From Leptospira wolffii serovar Khorat str. Khorat-H2 (lineage in GTDB: Bacteria > Spirochaetota > Leptospiria > Leptospirales > Leptospiraceae), in the NCBI RefSeq assembly GCF_000306115.2, contig NZ_AKWX02000020.1, positions 434,001 to 498,000 of the forward strand: a stretch of 64,000 bases of DNA. The letters are read 5' to 3'. Both the position numbers and the translations under genes were made by a program. Shown piece by piece: positions 7,563 to 15,950 of the stretch. Position 1 is the stretch's first letter; the number at the start of each line of letters is the position of its first letter. The notes under the pieces were generated by a model. That model searched no databases. It was not told where the DNA came from and worked only from the letters and a program-made list of their open reading frames with translations.

Positions 7563-8513
7563 TTATGTCCTTTCTTCCCGTAAAATCCTCCATGCCATAT
7601 TTCCGGAAGGGGAAAGCATTCTTTCCGCCTTATGAGAGCGAAGCCAGCGGAAGAAGGAAATCCGGGTGGATTCTTCTAAGGTCATGCTGTCCGGTCTTAA
7701 CAAAAGATCAACAACTTGGTGGAAGGAAATGAAATCCTTTGCGATATTCCTTAGGGAAGTCTCCAGGAATCTTGCCGTTAACGTGAGATATTCGACTGCG
7801 ATAGGCTGGAAGATCTTTCCCGGAGACCAATCTCCCGGCTGAATGCCCAAGGATTCCTGGATGACTTGAATCTGCTTGGAGTAATCCACCTCGTCGAAAA
7901 TTTCTGAGTAGGTATGCCGAACTCCTTCGAAGGTATCCGCTCCGATCTGAACCATGAAATCGGACTCTTGGTATTTCTTGGCGGTAAAATCCACGAGAAC
8001 CGAATCCTCCACGATCAGGGATTCTATCGGAACCACTCTTGCGGAAAAGTAAGCTCTCTTGGTCCGAGCCGACATAGTTCTACCTTGGGATGCGGCGAAT
8101 TGGATATCTTCTTTACTCGCTCCGCCTAAATGCATTAGGAAAAAGCTGAGAACGATCGCGTAGGGAGGAGGGTTCTCTTTCCAAAGCCGTGGAGAATTCT
8201 CCCTAAAGAATTCGCCTTCGGTATATAAGGGACGGATCAGAAATAATCTATCTATATTCCTTTTCGGTCTAGGTTCCGGTAATACAAGACAATCGCTGAC
8301 GAATTCCGGAGCCAATTGCAGAAAACTTCTCAGAAAAGATTCTGCCGCGGAAAATTCCACTTCGAATACGGACGTAGAAGGAAGAAGATACTGCTCTTCG
8401 AATTCGAGAAAAGAGGTGTGAAGATTGTCCACGAATATCGAGTTGGGTTTATTCTTTAAATGACTCGTATCGCTTAGAATCCTATTTAACTCTTTTACTT
8501 CTTTTATCTTCAT
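7563..8513 (-). CDS. Conserved hypothetical cytosolic protein
   Basis: 316 residues, no signal peptide or membrane segment. I recognise no domain. The chain alternates helical and strand stretches and contains two FLxxFL-type hydrophobic helices near residues 55-70 and a long helical C-terminal third (about 230-316). Its ATG overlaps the stop of the upstream GH42 gene by 4 bases, which signals translational coupling, and a phosphatase-like gene follows 9 bases later. A role with the glycosidase is inferred from position only. Confidence 0.75.
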   Translation of the reverse strand: MKIKEVKELNRILSDTSHLKNKPNSIFVDNLHTSFLEFEEQYLLPSTSVFEVEFSAAESFLRSFLQLAPEFVSDCLVLPEPRPKRNIDRLFLIRPLYTEGEFFRENSPRLWKENPPPYAIVLSFFLMHLGGASKEDIQFAASQGRTMSARTKRAYFSARVVPIESLIVEDSVLVDFTAKKYQESDFMVQIGADTFEGVRHTYSEIFDEVDYSKQIQVIQESLGIQPGDWSPGKIFQPIAVEYLTLTARFLETSLRNIAKDFISFHQVVDLLLRPDSMTLEESTRISFFRWLRSHKAERMLSPSGNMAWRILREERT

Positions 8514-10489
8514 GTTTTCACTTTAGGAACAATACGCACTTCGTAAGGTTTGAGCAGATTCCAGCCCGCCGGAGAGAATTTGCCGGAATGGTTGATCAAA
8601 ATTTCGTAGTCCTTGCTTTTTCCCTTTCTAAACGTCTTTTCCACATTCGGACCGTAGAAAGTAAAAGGAACACCCGCTTTACGTAAAATTCTGCGATACA
8701 ATAACATGAAAGAAATCGGATTGAGACTCGCCCCAATATATATTACGTTTCCTTTTCCGAATTGATTGCAAGTGATTACCGGTTTTCCTTTATAAAATTT
8801 CTTTCCATCCGAATATTTTGCCCAAACTTTCGCGGTCGTTGGTTCCAAAATCTCGCAGATCTTGGAGCAACTTCCGGGTAAAATACGGAAGCGAATCTTA
8901 ACTTCCCTGTTTCCTACGGCTTCGAATTTTCTCACCTTGATTCCGGCCATTTCTGCGAAAGGACCGGGGACCTGTGAATCCAACATCCAAGAGTTCTTGT
9001 CCTTGGATCCGGACCTATACCCTATAACCAGAGTTCCTCCGTTTTCTACGTAAGACTTCAGCTTCTCTATGATGGAATCGTCCACCATAGAATACAAAGG
9101 AAGAACCAAAACTTTGTATTTAAAAAAGTCCGTTTTGGAAATCGGAAGAAAATGAGAGTTTACGTTCAGAATATTTAGGCCGGAAAACCAAGTCGCCATT
9201 TCCACATCGTAGCCCACTTGGGCAAACGGTGCAGGCTGGAACTTCAAACCGGAAGAAATCGGCTGGTGTTTGAAATTTCTAGAGTTCTCAATATCGTGCA
9301 GGACAGCAACTTCGGCGGGAAAAGGCTCGGAAGCAAAATCCTTGGCCGCAGGTAGGAACTCGGAAATTCCCTTCTGCAATTCCGAATATCTTTCCGTTAG
9401 GGATTTGTCGTGGTCCAAGATTCCGTAGCATAACTGTTCCTGTCCGAATCTCGCGGTCCTATACCGAAAGAAAACGATTTGATCGGCGCCTTGTAGAATC
9501 GCCTGTTTCATCCAGAGTTTGGTCTGCCCCGGAGCGGGGAGATAACCTAAAACGTCATGCCCTTGGAAACCGGAGATTTGTTCCATAACGGTGAAAGGAA
9601 GATTTTTCAAACCTCTAACGTATTGGTGCATGGCGGATATAAAAGGGTGCGGATAAGGTTCGGCCTGATCTCCCCAAGTAGGATAATTGTCCCAAGAAAC
9701 ATAATCCAAATAAGTCGCAAGTTCGGACATATCAATGACCGGAAGAAAAGGACTCGGGTACAAATTTGTGGTCAGCTTTCTACCGGGAGAATATTTACGA
9801 AGAATTTCCGCTTGGAGTCGTACGAACTCCACGATCGTGTCCGAATGGAAACGGTAAAAATCCTGAATCATAGAAGGGTTGAATCCGGCGCTCACATGGG
9901 GACCCGGGATAGGTATCTCATTCCAATCGTTGAAGATCACTCCCCAGAAAACGTTTCCCCAGGTTTCGTTCAAGTTCCGAATCGTTTTGTATTTGGATTT
10001 CAACCAAAGGCGAAAAGCCTTTAACGAAGTGATAGAATGGTCTATATCGGAACCTTCATGACCGATTTCGTTATCGATCTGCCAACCCACAACTGCGGGA
10101 TGCTTTCCGAGAGCCTGCGCCATTTTAGTGACGATACGCGTCACAGCCTTTCTATAATTGGGAGAAGAGAAGCAGGCCTGTCTTCTTGTGCCTATATCTC
10201 TTAGGATCCCGTCTCTAATTTGCAGAACATCCGGATATTTCTTCGCTAACCATGGAGGGAATGTAGCCGTAGGGGTTCCTAGAATCGCATCCATTCTGTG
10301 CTTTTGGACCAAATCTAGAATTTTCAACCAGAAGGAGAAATCGAACGATCCTTCCTTGGGTTCCATTAAGGCCCAGGAGAATTCGGCTAAGCGAACTCTC
10401 GTTAAGCCCATATCCTTCATGATTCGAAGGTCTTCTTCCCAATCTTTGGGTGTCCATTGCTCCGGGTAATAGTCCGCTCCGAAAATCAT
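8510..10489 (-). CDS. Glycoside hydrolase family 42 beta-galactosidase
   Basis: 659 residues, typical for GH42 (640-690). It opens with FGADYYPEQW, the family's N-terminal signature. The acid/base Glu141 lies in WQIDNEIG and the nucleophile Glu303 in FTVMEQISG, both on a TIM barrel (about 1-380). A trimerisation domain with flavodoxin-like fold (about 390-590) and a small C-terminal beta domain follow. No signal peptide, so it should be cytosolic. It would release terminal beta-galactose from small oligosaccharides. It heads an operon with an unknown protein and a phosphatase-like protein. A galactosidase is unexpected in leptospires, which live on fatty acids rather than sugars. Confidence 0.93.
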   Translation of the reverse strand: MIFGADYYPEQWTPKDWEEDLRIMKDMGLTRVRLAEFSWALMEPKEGSFDFSFWLKILDLVQKHRMDAILGTPTATFPPWLAKKYPDVLQIRDGILRDIGTRRQACFSSPNYRKAVTRIVTKMAQALGKHPAVVGWQIDNEIGHEGSDIDHSITSLKAFRLWLKSKYKTIRNLNETWGNVFWGVIFNDWNEIPIPGPHVSAGFNPSMIQDFYRFHSDTIVEFVRLQAEILRKYSPGRKLTTNLYPSPFLPVIDMSELATYLDYVSWDNYPTWGDQAEPYPHPFISAMHQYVRGLKNLPFTVMEQISGFQGHDVLGYLPAPGQTKLWMKQAILQGADQIVFFRYRTARFGQEQLCYGILDHDKSLTERYSELQKGISEFLPAAKDFASEPFPAEVAVLHDIENSRNFKHQPISSGLKFQPAPFAQVGYDVEMATWFSGLNILNVNSHFLPISKTDFFKYKVLVLPLYSMVDDSIIEKLKSYVENGGTLVIGYRSGSKDKNSWMLDSQVPGPFAEMAGIKVRKFEAVGNREVKIRFRILPGSCSKICEILEPTTAKVWAKYSDGKKFYKGKPVITCNQFGKGNVIYIGASLNPISFMLLYRRILRKAGVPFTFYGPNVEKTFRKGKSKDYEILINHSGKFSPAGWNLLKPYEVRIVPKVKT

Positions 10490-10661
10490 TCCGCTTCCTT
10501 CCTAAATCGGGTAGAGACGATCTTTCCTAGACCTAGACTTCTTTCCAGAAAGAAAACCCGCAAATCCAAGGGAATTCGGGAAAAAATACTGTCTTTTCGA
10601 TACGATTCGGAGAGAATAAGAAAAGAGCCCGTTCGGAGACGATGGGATTCTCCATCCATAC

Positions 10662-11519
10662 ATGGAAAACCAAGATACGTATGCTTACGGGATACTTCCC
10701 GATGTTCATTTTCGATTTTCGGCCGCCGAAATTTCCTACGCGGTAACCGCAGCTTCCAATCTCCACGGTTTCGACGATACCGGTACGGAGTTATTGGCGA
10801 GAACTATGCTTTCCGCATTCTTCTTAGCGGACTTGGTGAAAGGAGAAACTAAGGTCAGCGTTCAGATTCGATTCTACGACGATTCGGAGATCCATTCCGT
10901 TTTGGCTTACAGTACTCGTCAGGGTAGAATGAAAGCGACTCTTCGTCATCGTCCCGAAGAGGATGTGGAATCCGGACAAATCTCCGAGGAAAATTTAGGA
11001 ATTCTGAAAGTATTTCGTTGGAAAGACGGAGAATGCATTTATCAATCCATCGTTCCTTTTCGGAACCAAAGTTTTGAGGCCAATATCGAGGCTTACTTGA
11101 GAGACTCGGAACAAGTCCCGTCTTTTTTAGTGGCGTTCGTGAAGTTGGAAGGATTGCATTGGAAAGTAAAAGGACTCTTCCTACAAGCTCTTCCCGAAGC
11201 GAGATCCGAGCATATAGACGCAGTAAGAGAATGGGCCGGCAAGGTGGAAGAGCGCAAGGCCGTAGTGTTTGCCGGGAAAATCCGCGAGTCCCTACAAAGC
11301 TTGGAAGCGGATTGGAACACTAAATTGCAGATCCTGGAAGAAGGAACTCCTCAATATCGTTGCGATTGTTCCGAAGAAAAGATCAAAGAGTTGATCCAAA
11401 ACCTGGGAAAGGAAGAGGCGATGGACATCGCCGAAGAGCAAGGTCAGATCGAGGTAACTTGCGAATTTTGTAATTCTATCTACAGATTTCCTAAGGAACA
11501 GGTCCTCGAGTTGTTTTAG
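10662..11519 (+). CDS. hslO: Redox-regulated chaperone Hsp33
   Basis: 285 residues. Hsp33 is a cytosolic holdase that becomes active when oxidants release zinc from four cysteines. Those cysteines are present as CxC (Cys234, Cys236) and CxxC (Cys267, Cys270) in the C-terminal switch domain. The N-terminal core contains the usual AxxR/T-rich stretch (TGTELLARTMLSA) and a beta domain. No strong ribosome-binding sequence is visible before the ATG, but the N-terminus aligns with the expected family start. It is followed after 8 bases by tsaE. Confidence 0.93.
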   Translation: MENQDTYAYGILPDVHFRFSAAEISYAVTAASNLHGFDDTGTELLARTMLSAFFLADLVKGETKVSVQIRFYDDSEIHSVLAYSTRQGRMKATLRHRPEEDVESGQISEENLGILKVFRWKDGECIYQSIVPFRNQSFEANIEAYLRDSEQVPSFLVAFVKLEGLHWKVKGLFLQALPEARSEHIDAVREWAGKVEERKAVVFAGKIRESLQSLEADWNTKLQILEEGTPQYRCDCSEEKIKELIQNLGKEEAMDIAEEQGQIEVTCEFCNSIYRFPKEQVLELF

Positions 11520-11527
11520 ACAGAGGA

Positions 11528-12082
11528 ATGCAGAGACAATTTAAAGATTTATCGCTGGAAGAGCTTGATATTCCCGCCAAGGTAATTGCGGGTCTTGCCG
11601 GAAGGGTCTGGAAATCCGGAAATTATCCGATTCTCCTCCTCTCCGGTAAAATGGGCGCAGGCAAAACCACTTTTTCCGCTAGGATCGTCTTTGCGCTCTT
11701 GGATTTTTTCGGAGACCCGACGGATAAAAAATCTATCTACGTAAACTCGCCCACGTATACCATTTTGAACGAATATTCTTTCGCGCTTACAAAGAACGAT
11801 ACGGGCGAGCCCCTCTCGATTTATCATTTCGATTTGTTCCGTGTAGGATCCGAGGAAGAAGTCGGGGATTTAGGATTCGAAGAATATTGGGGAACTAAGG
11901 GAATCAGTCTTGTAGAATGGTGGGAACGGGCACCTTCCGAATTTTCTAACCGAAAGTATACGATTCGGATTCGTTTAGAAGAAGAGAAGGAGGAAACCCG
12001 TAAGATCGAATTGGAACTATCGGGTTCGGAATGGAAGAATGAGAAATACCGATCCTTACTTCTATCCCCTCTGGAGCAGTAA
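11528..12082 (+). CDS. tsaE: tRNA t6A biosynthesis ATPase TsaE
   Basis: 184 residues, slightly longer than average. The Walker A motif GKMGAGKT is at 40-47, followed by SPTYTILNEY and the HFDLFRVGSEEE and WWER motifs that define TsaE (YjeE). TsaE works with TsaB and TsaD to place threonylcarbamoyl on A37 of ANN-decoding tRNAs. A family-specific insertion of about 15 residues is seen between the P-loop helix and the SPTY motif. tsaB starts 2 bases after the stop. Confidence 0.95.
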   Translation: MQRQFKDLSLEELDIPAKVIAGLAGRVWKSGNYPILLLSGKMGAGKTTFSARIVFALLDFFGDPTDKKSIYVNSPTYTILNEYSFALTKNDTGEPLSIYHFDLFRVGSEEEVGDLGFEEYWGTKGISLVEWWERAPSEFSNRKYTIRIRLEEEKEETRKIELELSGSEWKNEKYRSLLLSPLEQ

Positions 12083-12084
12083 GA

Positions 12085-12774
12085 ATGAACAAGGTATTAT
12101 TCTTTGACGCTACGAATTCCTGGATTCTAATCGGATGCTATTTGCAGGAAGAATCCGGAAAATTCTCCCTTCTCTCTAAACACGAGGAAAAGCATAATAG
12201 GGAATCCTCTCAGTTATTGGTAAAGGGAATCTCGGATTGTCTCCAAAAAGCCGGTTGGGAAAAACCGAATATCATAGTTACAGGACTCGGACCCGGATCT
12301 TTTACAGGAATCCGAATCTCGGTTACTACAGCCAGAAATTTCGCCCAAATCTGGAATATTCCGGTCTTAGGAATAGATAGCCTGGAAATTTACGCGACTC
12401 ATTACTTCATCGAAAACGAATCGCCTGTATCCGTTGCGATCGAAGCCAAGCAGAACAAGGTTTATTTCGGAATAAAGGATAAAAGAGGATATCTGGGAAG
12501 TTTGGACTTGGAACCGGACGCTATTGCCGAAAAGATTCCGGAAGATAGACTAGGATCCTATATTACGGGTTTGAAATACACCGATTGTCCCGGTTTCTTT
12601 CCCGGCCAGGACATGAACGAAAATCTCCCTTCTCCCGAGGCGATACTTACGGAAAGAAGCGGAGAAATACGAAACGCACTCATAAAACCGGCGGATCATT
12701 CGCATTTACAATTAGTTCCCAAGTATGTGAGGGGAACTTACGCGGACGATAAGCCAAAGGTACATTTTAAATGA
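12085..12774 (+). CDS. tsaB: tRNA t6A biosynthesis protein TsaB
   Basis: 229 residues. The ASKHA-fold dimerisation partner of TsaD. The N-terminal strand with FDATNS and the GLGPGSFTGIRISVTTARNFAQ region (about 72-93) are the standard TsaB marks. It probably lacks its own activity and scaffolds the TsaBDE complex in the cytosol. tsaE is 2 bases upstream; rnr overlaps the 3' end by 4 bases. tsaD is not in the window. Confidence 0.93.
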   Translation: MNKVLFFDATNSWILIGCYLQEESGKFSLLSKHEEKHNRESSQLLVKGISDCLQKAGWEKPNIIVTGLGPGSFTGIRISVTTARNFAQIWNIPVLGIDSLEIYATHYFIENESPVSVAIEAKQNKVYFGIKDKRGYLGSLDLEPDAIAEKIPEDRLGSYITGLKYTDCPGFFPGQDMNENLPSPEAILTERSGEIRNALIKPADHSHLQLVPKYVRGTYADDKPKVHFK

Positions 12775-15368
12775 AACAGAAAAAGAAGACCGCAAAGCCT
12801 GCAAAAAAAAAGGCTAGTATAAAGAAACAGAAAACACTTCAGGAAAATTCTAATAAGCCAGCACCCAAGCCGGTCGCCGAGAAAAAAACCAAAAAAGATC
12901 ATAAGGAGGCAGGTGGTAAAGGTCTGGATCTCCGCGCTTCTCTAGAAAAGGCCAAGAAAACTGTTAAAGAGCTTAAGGAAAGACTTACAAGAAGAGAATC
13001 ATCTTCTAAACAAAAAGCCCCTTCCGTTCGAACGAAATTAGAAGAAGTTCCTAGGTCCCCAAAGTCGGAAAAAAAGTATGAGCCTAGGAAGAAAGAATCC
13101 TTCTCTTCCTATTCGGAAAAGCCTAGGTTTGAAAAAGAGCGGAGTTCCGGCAAAAAGGAAAATCATATTCCGGGATACCAAAAGCGATTCTCCAATCGGA
13201 ATTTTTCCCACCAAGATAGAGAAAGAGATAACGAGCCTGGTCGAAAGCTTCTAAAATTCTTCCGAGTGAATGCGGGGAAAGTCGTATCCGAACAGGAAGT
13301 TTACTCCAGATTTCTTTCACAAGCCGGAAAGAAACAAGGCCATCGAAGAGAACGGTGGGAAGCCCAGGAGCAAAAAAGATCCGCGTTGGAACTTCTCGCA
13401 TTCTTCGAAAAAGAAGGCCTGATAGAGATCCAAAGGAAAAGTCTCATCATACGTCCTGAGCAAACTCTTCATGGAACCATTGTCCTGAGTCGCAAGGGCG
13501 ACGGCTTCGCTAAGCTTACGACAGGAACGGAAGTATTCATTCCCGCTCAATATACGTCTTCCGCAATCCAAGGAGACTTGGTGGAAATCCTACCCACCGG
13601 AATCGGTAGGAAAGGAAAGTTAGAAGGAGAAGTTCTCTCCGTTTTAAGAAGGGGCCGGGAACTCTATCGAATGAAAGTCACCGAGAAAGCGAATAAGTTT
13701 ATCATCGGTACTTTCTTGGATATGGAAGCCGGAGAGAAGGAAGCCTTTTTACCGCGAAAGAGTTTACTCCAGGATCTACAAGACGAGATCAATATCGGAG
13801 ACGTTATAGTAGTGACTCTCGACTCGGAAGCGAGTCATGAAAATAATCTCTACGAGGCTCATTTCGTCAGATTCGAATCGGATACCAAGGAAGACGTGGA
13901 TCTGATGCGGATGCTTATGAAATACAATTATAATATTCTCTATCCGGAAGAGGTTCAACTAGCGAGTTTACCCGACGAAGTGGAAGAATCCGGAGTGGAG
14001 GATTGGGGTTCCAGAGTGGATCTCAGGGATTTAAAATCCATCACGATCGACGGGGAATATTCTAAGGATTTCGACGATGCTATCTCCTTCCAAGTGCAAG
14101 GAAAGAAAATCCGCTTTTACGTTCACATAGCGGACGTTTCTTATTATGTTCGCCCCGGGACAGAATTAGACGCAGAAGCATACAATCGAGCTACCTCCGT
14201 TTATCTCGGCAGTAGGGTGGTTCCTATGCTTCCTCCCGAACTTTCCGAAAACCTATGTAGCTTGGTTGCTAAGAAGAATCGATTGGCCTTTACTGTGGAG
14301 ATGGAGGCTGACCGCGAAGGAAATATTTTCCACGCTAAATTCTACAAATCAGTGATTCGCGTGGACGAGAGATACACATACACCCGTGCGGAGGCTGAGA
14401 TTCTCGAGGGGAATTCCGAGAATTGGATTTTCCAGATGATGAAATTCGCGGAAGCTCTGAGAACCAAACGTTTGCAATCCGGCCGAGTGGATCTAAATCT
14501 GAAGGAGACAAAAGTGGTTACCGATTCGAACCACACCGTAGTGGAAATCAAAACCTCCGAAAGATTGAATGCGCATATTCTGATAGAAGAATTCATGCTT
14601 TCCGCGAATATTAAAGTCGCGGAATTCATTCGGAAGAAGGAAAGACCGACTTTGTACCGAGTTCACGAACCGATGGACGAGGAAAAATTGGAGATGCTCA
14701 ATTCTTTTCTGAGATTGAACGGATTCAATGCGCAGCTTACCGATACAAGTTACGAATCCATTCGCTCGGTTTTACAAGTAGTGGAAGGAACTCCCGCGGA
14801 AAGAATCTTCAATATTTCCCTTCTTAGAAGTTTTATGCAGGCTTATTATTCGGGAGAGCAATTGGGTCATTGGGGATTGGGATTCAAGGATTATTGCCAT
14901 TTCACTTCTCCCATCCGTAGGTATCCGGATTTAGTCTGCCATCGAGTATTACAGAGCATTCTTCTTGCGGAAGAAAATCCATATAACGACGAAGATGTCA
15001 AAGTGATGGGATTGCACACTTCTCACGAGGAAAGAAAAGCGACCGATGCCGAAAGGGATTATTATAAACTCAAAGCGTGTCGCTTTTTGGAAAAGACCGG
15101 AAGAAAAGAATTCCAGGCGACTCTTACCGGTTTCCGTTCCGCATTTGCTTTCGTAGAGTTGGATAATCCTCCGGTGGAAGCGGTATTGCCTGCGATAGAA
15201 TTCACCGATGAGGGCGAACTCCAAGCCGAAACCGATTTTTCCTTTTACTCCAAAAAATATACTAAACAGTATTCATTAGGAGAATCTTTCCCGGTGGAAT
15301 TGGACAGAATTGATTTCGAAGAAATCAGAATTTACGTGAAGATGAAAAAATTCCAAAAGAAAGGATAG
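12771..15368 (+). CDS. rnr: Exoribonuclease R (RNase R / VacB)
   Basis: 865 residues. A lysine-rich, low-complexity N-terminal extension (about 1-145) precedes a winged-helix-like segment, cold-shock domains (HGTIVLSRKGDGFAKL and following, about 233-340), the RNB catalytic domain with its aspartates in DGEYSKDFDDAIS (about 427-440), the HFTSPIRRYPDLVCHR signature (about 708-724), and a C-terminal S1 domain. It degrades structured RNA 3' to 5' in the cytosol. The ATG overlaps tsaB by 4 bases. The basic extension sits at the N-terminus, unlike E. coli RNase R where the Lys-rich tail is C-terminal. Confidence 0.95.
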   Translation: MKQKKKTAKPAKKKASIKKQKTLQENSNKPAPKPVAEKKTKKDHKEAGGKGLDLRASLEKAKKTVKELKERLTRRESSSKQKAPSVRTKLEEVPRSPKSEKKYEPRKKESFSSYSEKPRFEKERSSGKKENHIPGYQKRFSNRNFSHQDRERDNEPGRKLLKFFRVNAGKVVSEQEVYSRFLSQAGKKQGHRRERWEAQEQKRSALELLAFFEKEGLIEIQRKSLIIRPEQTLHGTIVLSRKGDGFAKLTTGTEVFIPAQYTSSAIQGDLVEILPTGIGRKGKLEGEVLSVLRRGRELYRMKVTEKANKFIIGTFLDMEAGEKEAFLPRKSLLQDLQDEINIGDVIVVTLDSEASHENNLYEAHFVRFESDTKEDVDLMRMLMKYNYNILYPEEVQLASLPDEVEESGVEDWGSRVDLRDLKSITIDGEYSKDFDDAISFQVQGKKIRFYVHIADVSYYVRPGTELDAEAYNRATSVYLGSRVVPMLPPELSENLCSLVAKKNRLAFTVEMEADREGNIFHAKFYKSVIRVDERYTYTRAEAEILEGNSENWIFQMMKFAEALRTKRLQSGRVDLNLKETKVVTDSNHTVVEIKTSERLNAHILIEEFMLSANIKVAEFIRKKERPTLYRVHEPMDEEKLEMLNSFLRLNGFNAQLTDTSYESIRSVLQVVEGTPAERIFNISLLRSFMQAYYSGEQLGHWGLGFKDYCHFTSPIRRYPDLVCHRVLQSILLAEENPYNDEDVKVMGLHTSHEERKATDAERDYYKLKACRFLEKTGRKEFQATLTGFRSAFAFVELDNPPVEAVLPAIEFTDEGELQAETDFSFYSKKYTKQYSLGESFPVELDRIDFEEIRIYVKMKKFQKKG

Positions 15369-15400
15369 ACAAGCACTTCCAATTTTCAGAACATTCGTTA

Positions 15401-15432
15401 CGTCAAAATTCCGTTTTTCGAACGGAATGACG
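15401..15432 (+). promoter_or_regulatory. Leader hairpin abutting a ribosome-binding site
   Basis: CGTC, a 3-base bulge and ATTCCGTT (15401-15415) pair with AACGGAATGACG (15421-15432). The stem ends at the first G of the very strong GGAGGTGA ribosome-binding sequence of the next gene. No T-tract follows, so this is not a terminator; it could tune initiation. Confidence 0.3.
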
Positions 15433-15442
15433 GAGGTGATAA

Positions 15443-15946
15443 TTGGAAGCCTTTTTGGATGAGAAAATCTCCCGCAGTCGTTTTCTCAAATTTCTTTTTA
15501 AAACTGCAGCGGTGTCTGCCATCCTTCTTCCCCAAGCTTCTTGCAAGTCGGCGAATATTCCCAAATTGAACGGCTTGAGCGACGAGCAATATTTAGCCTT
15601 TAAATCTTTGGAGGAAGTCTTCCTGGTCGGAAATCCGATTGCAGGCTTCGATCTGGGAATAGCAGCAGATAAATATATCTACGGACATCCTTATCCGATA
15701 GAAACGGAATCCGTTTTGAAACTATTGGCTTTCTTGCCGACATCTTCTCTCGTAGCTTTGGCTTTGGATTTTTCCTTCGTTCCTCTTGCCAGTCTTTCCG
15801 TGGAAGATCGGGAAAAAAGACTCCTATCTTGGAAGAACTCTTCTTTGTCTTTGAAAAGAGGAGCCTTCAATATCATGCGCCAACTTTCCTTCTTCTTGGT
15901 CTCCATGGAAAAGGATTATTCGAAATTATTAGGATACGAGGGCTAA
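15443..15946 (+). CDS. Gluconate 2-dehydrogenase subunit 3-like small protein
   Basis: 167 residues from a TTG preceded by GGAGGTGA with ideal spacing, which decides the start. The N-terminus SRSRFLKFLFKTAAVSA resembles a degenerate twin-arginine signal, ending near Cys34, which could also be a lipidation site. The size, the signal and the position directly before a GMC oxidoreductase match the small gamma/subunit 3 of membrane FAD dehydrogenases, which escorts the flavoprotein through the Tat system. The assignment rests mostly on context. Confidence 0.7.
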   Translation: MEAFLDEKISRSRFLKFLFKTAAVSAILLPQASCKSANIPKLNGLSDEQYLAFKSLEEVFLVGNPIAGFDLGIAADKYIYGHPYPIETESVLKLLAFLPTSSLVALALDFSFVPLASLSVEDREKRLLSWKNSSLSLKRGAFNIMRQLSFFLVSMEKDYSKLLGYEG

Positions 15947-15950
15947 TCCG

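Noticed and set aside
9557..10024. Plus-strand frame of 155 residues opposite GH42
   Set aside because: Lies wholly opposite the GH42 catalytic domain, with low-complexity basic composition and no ribosome-binding site.
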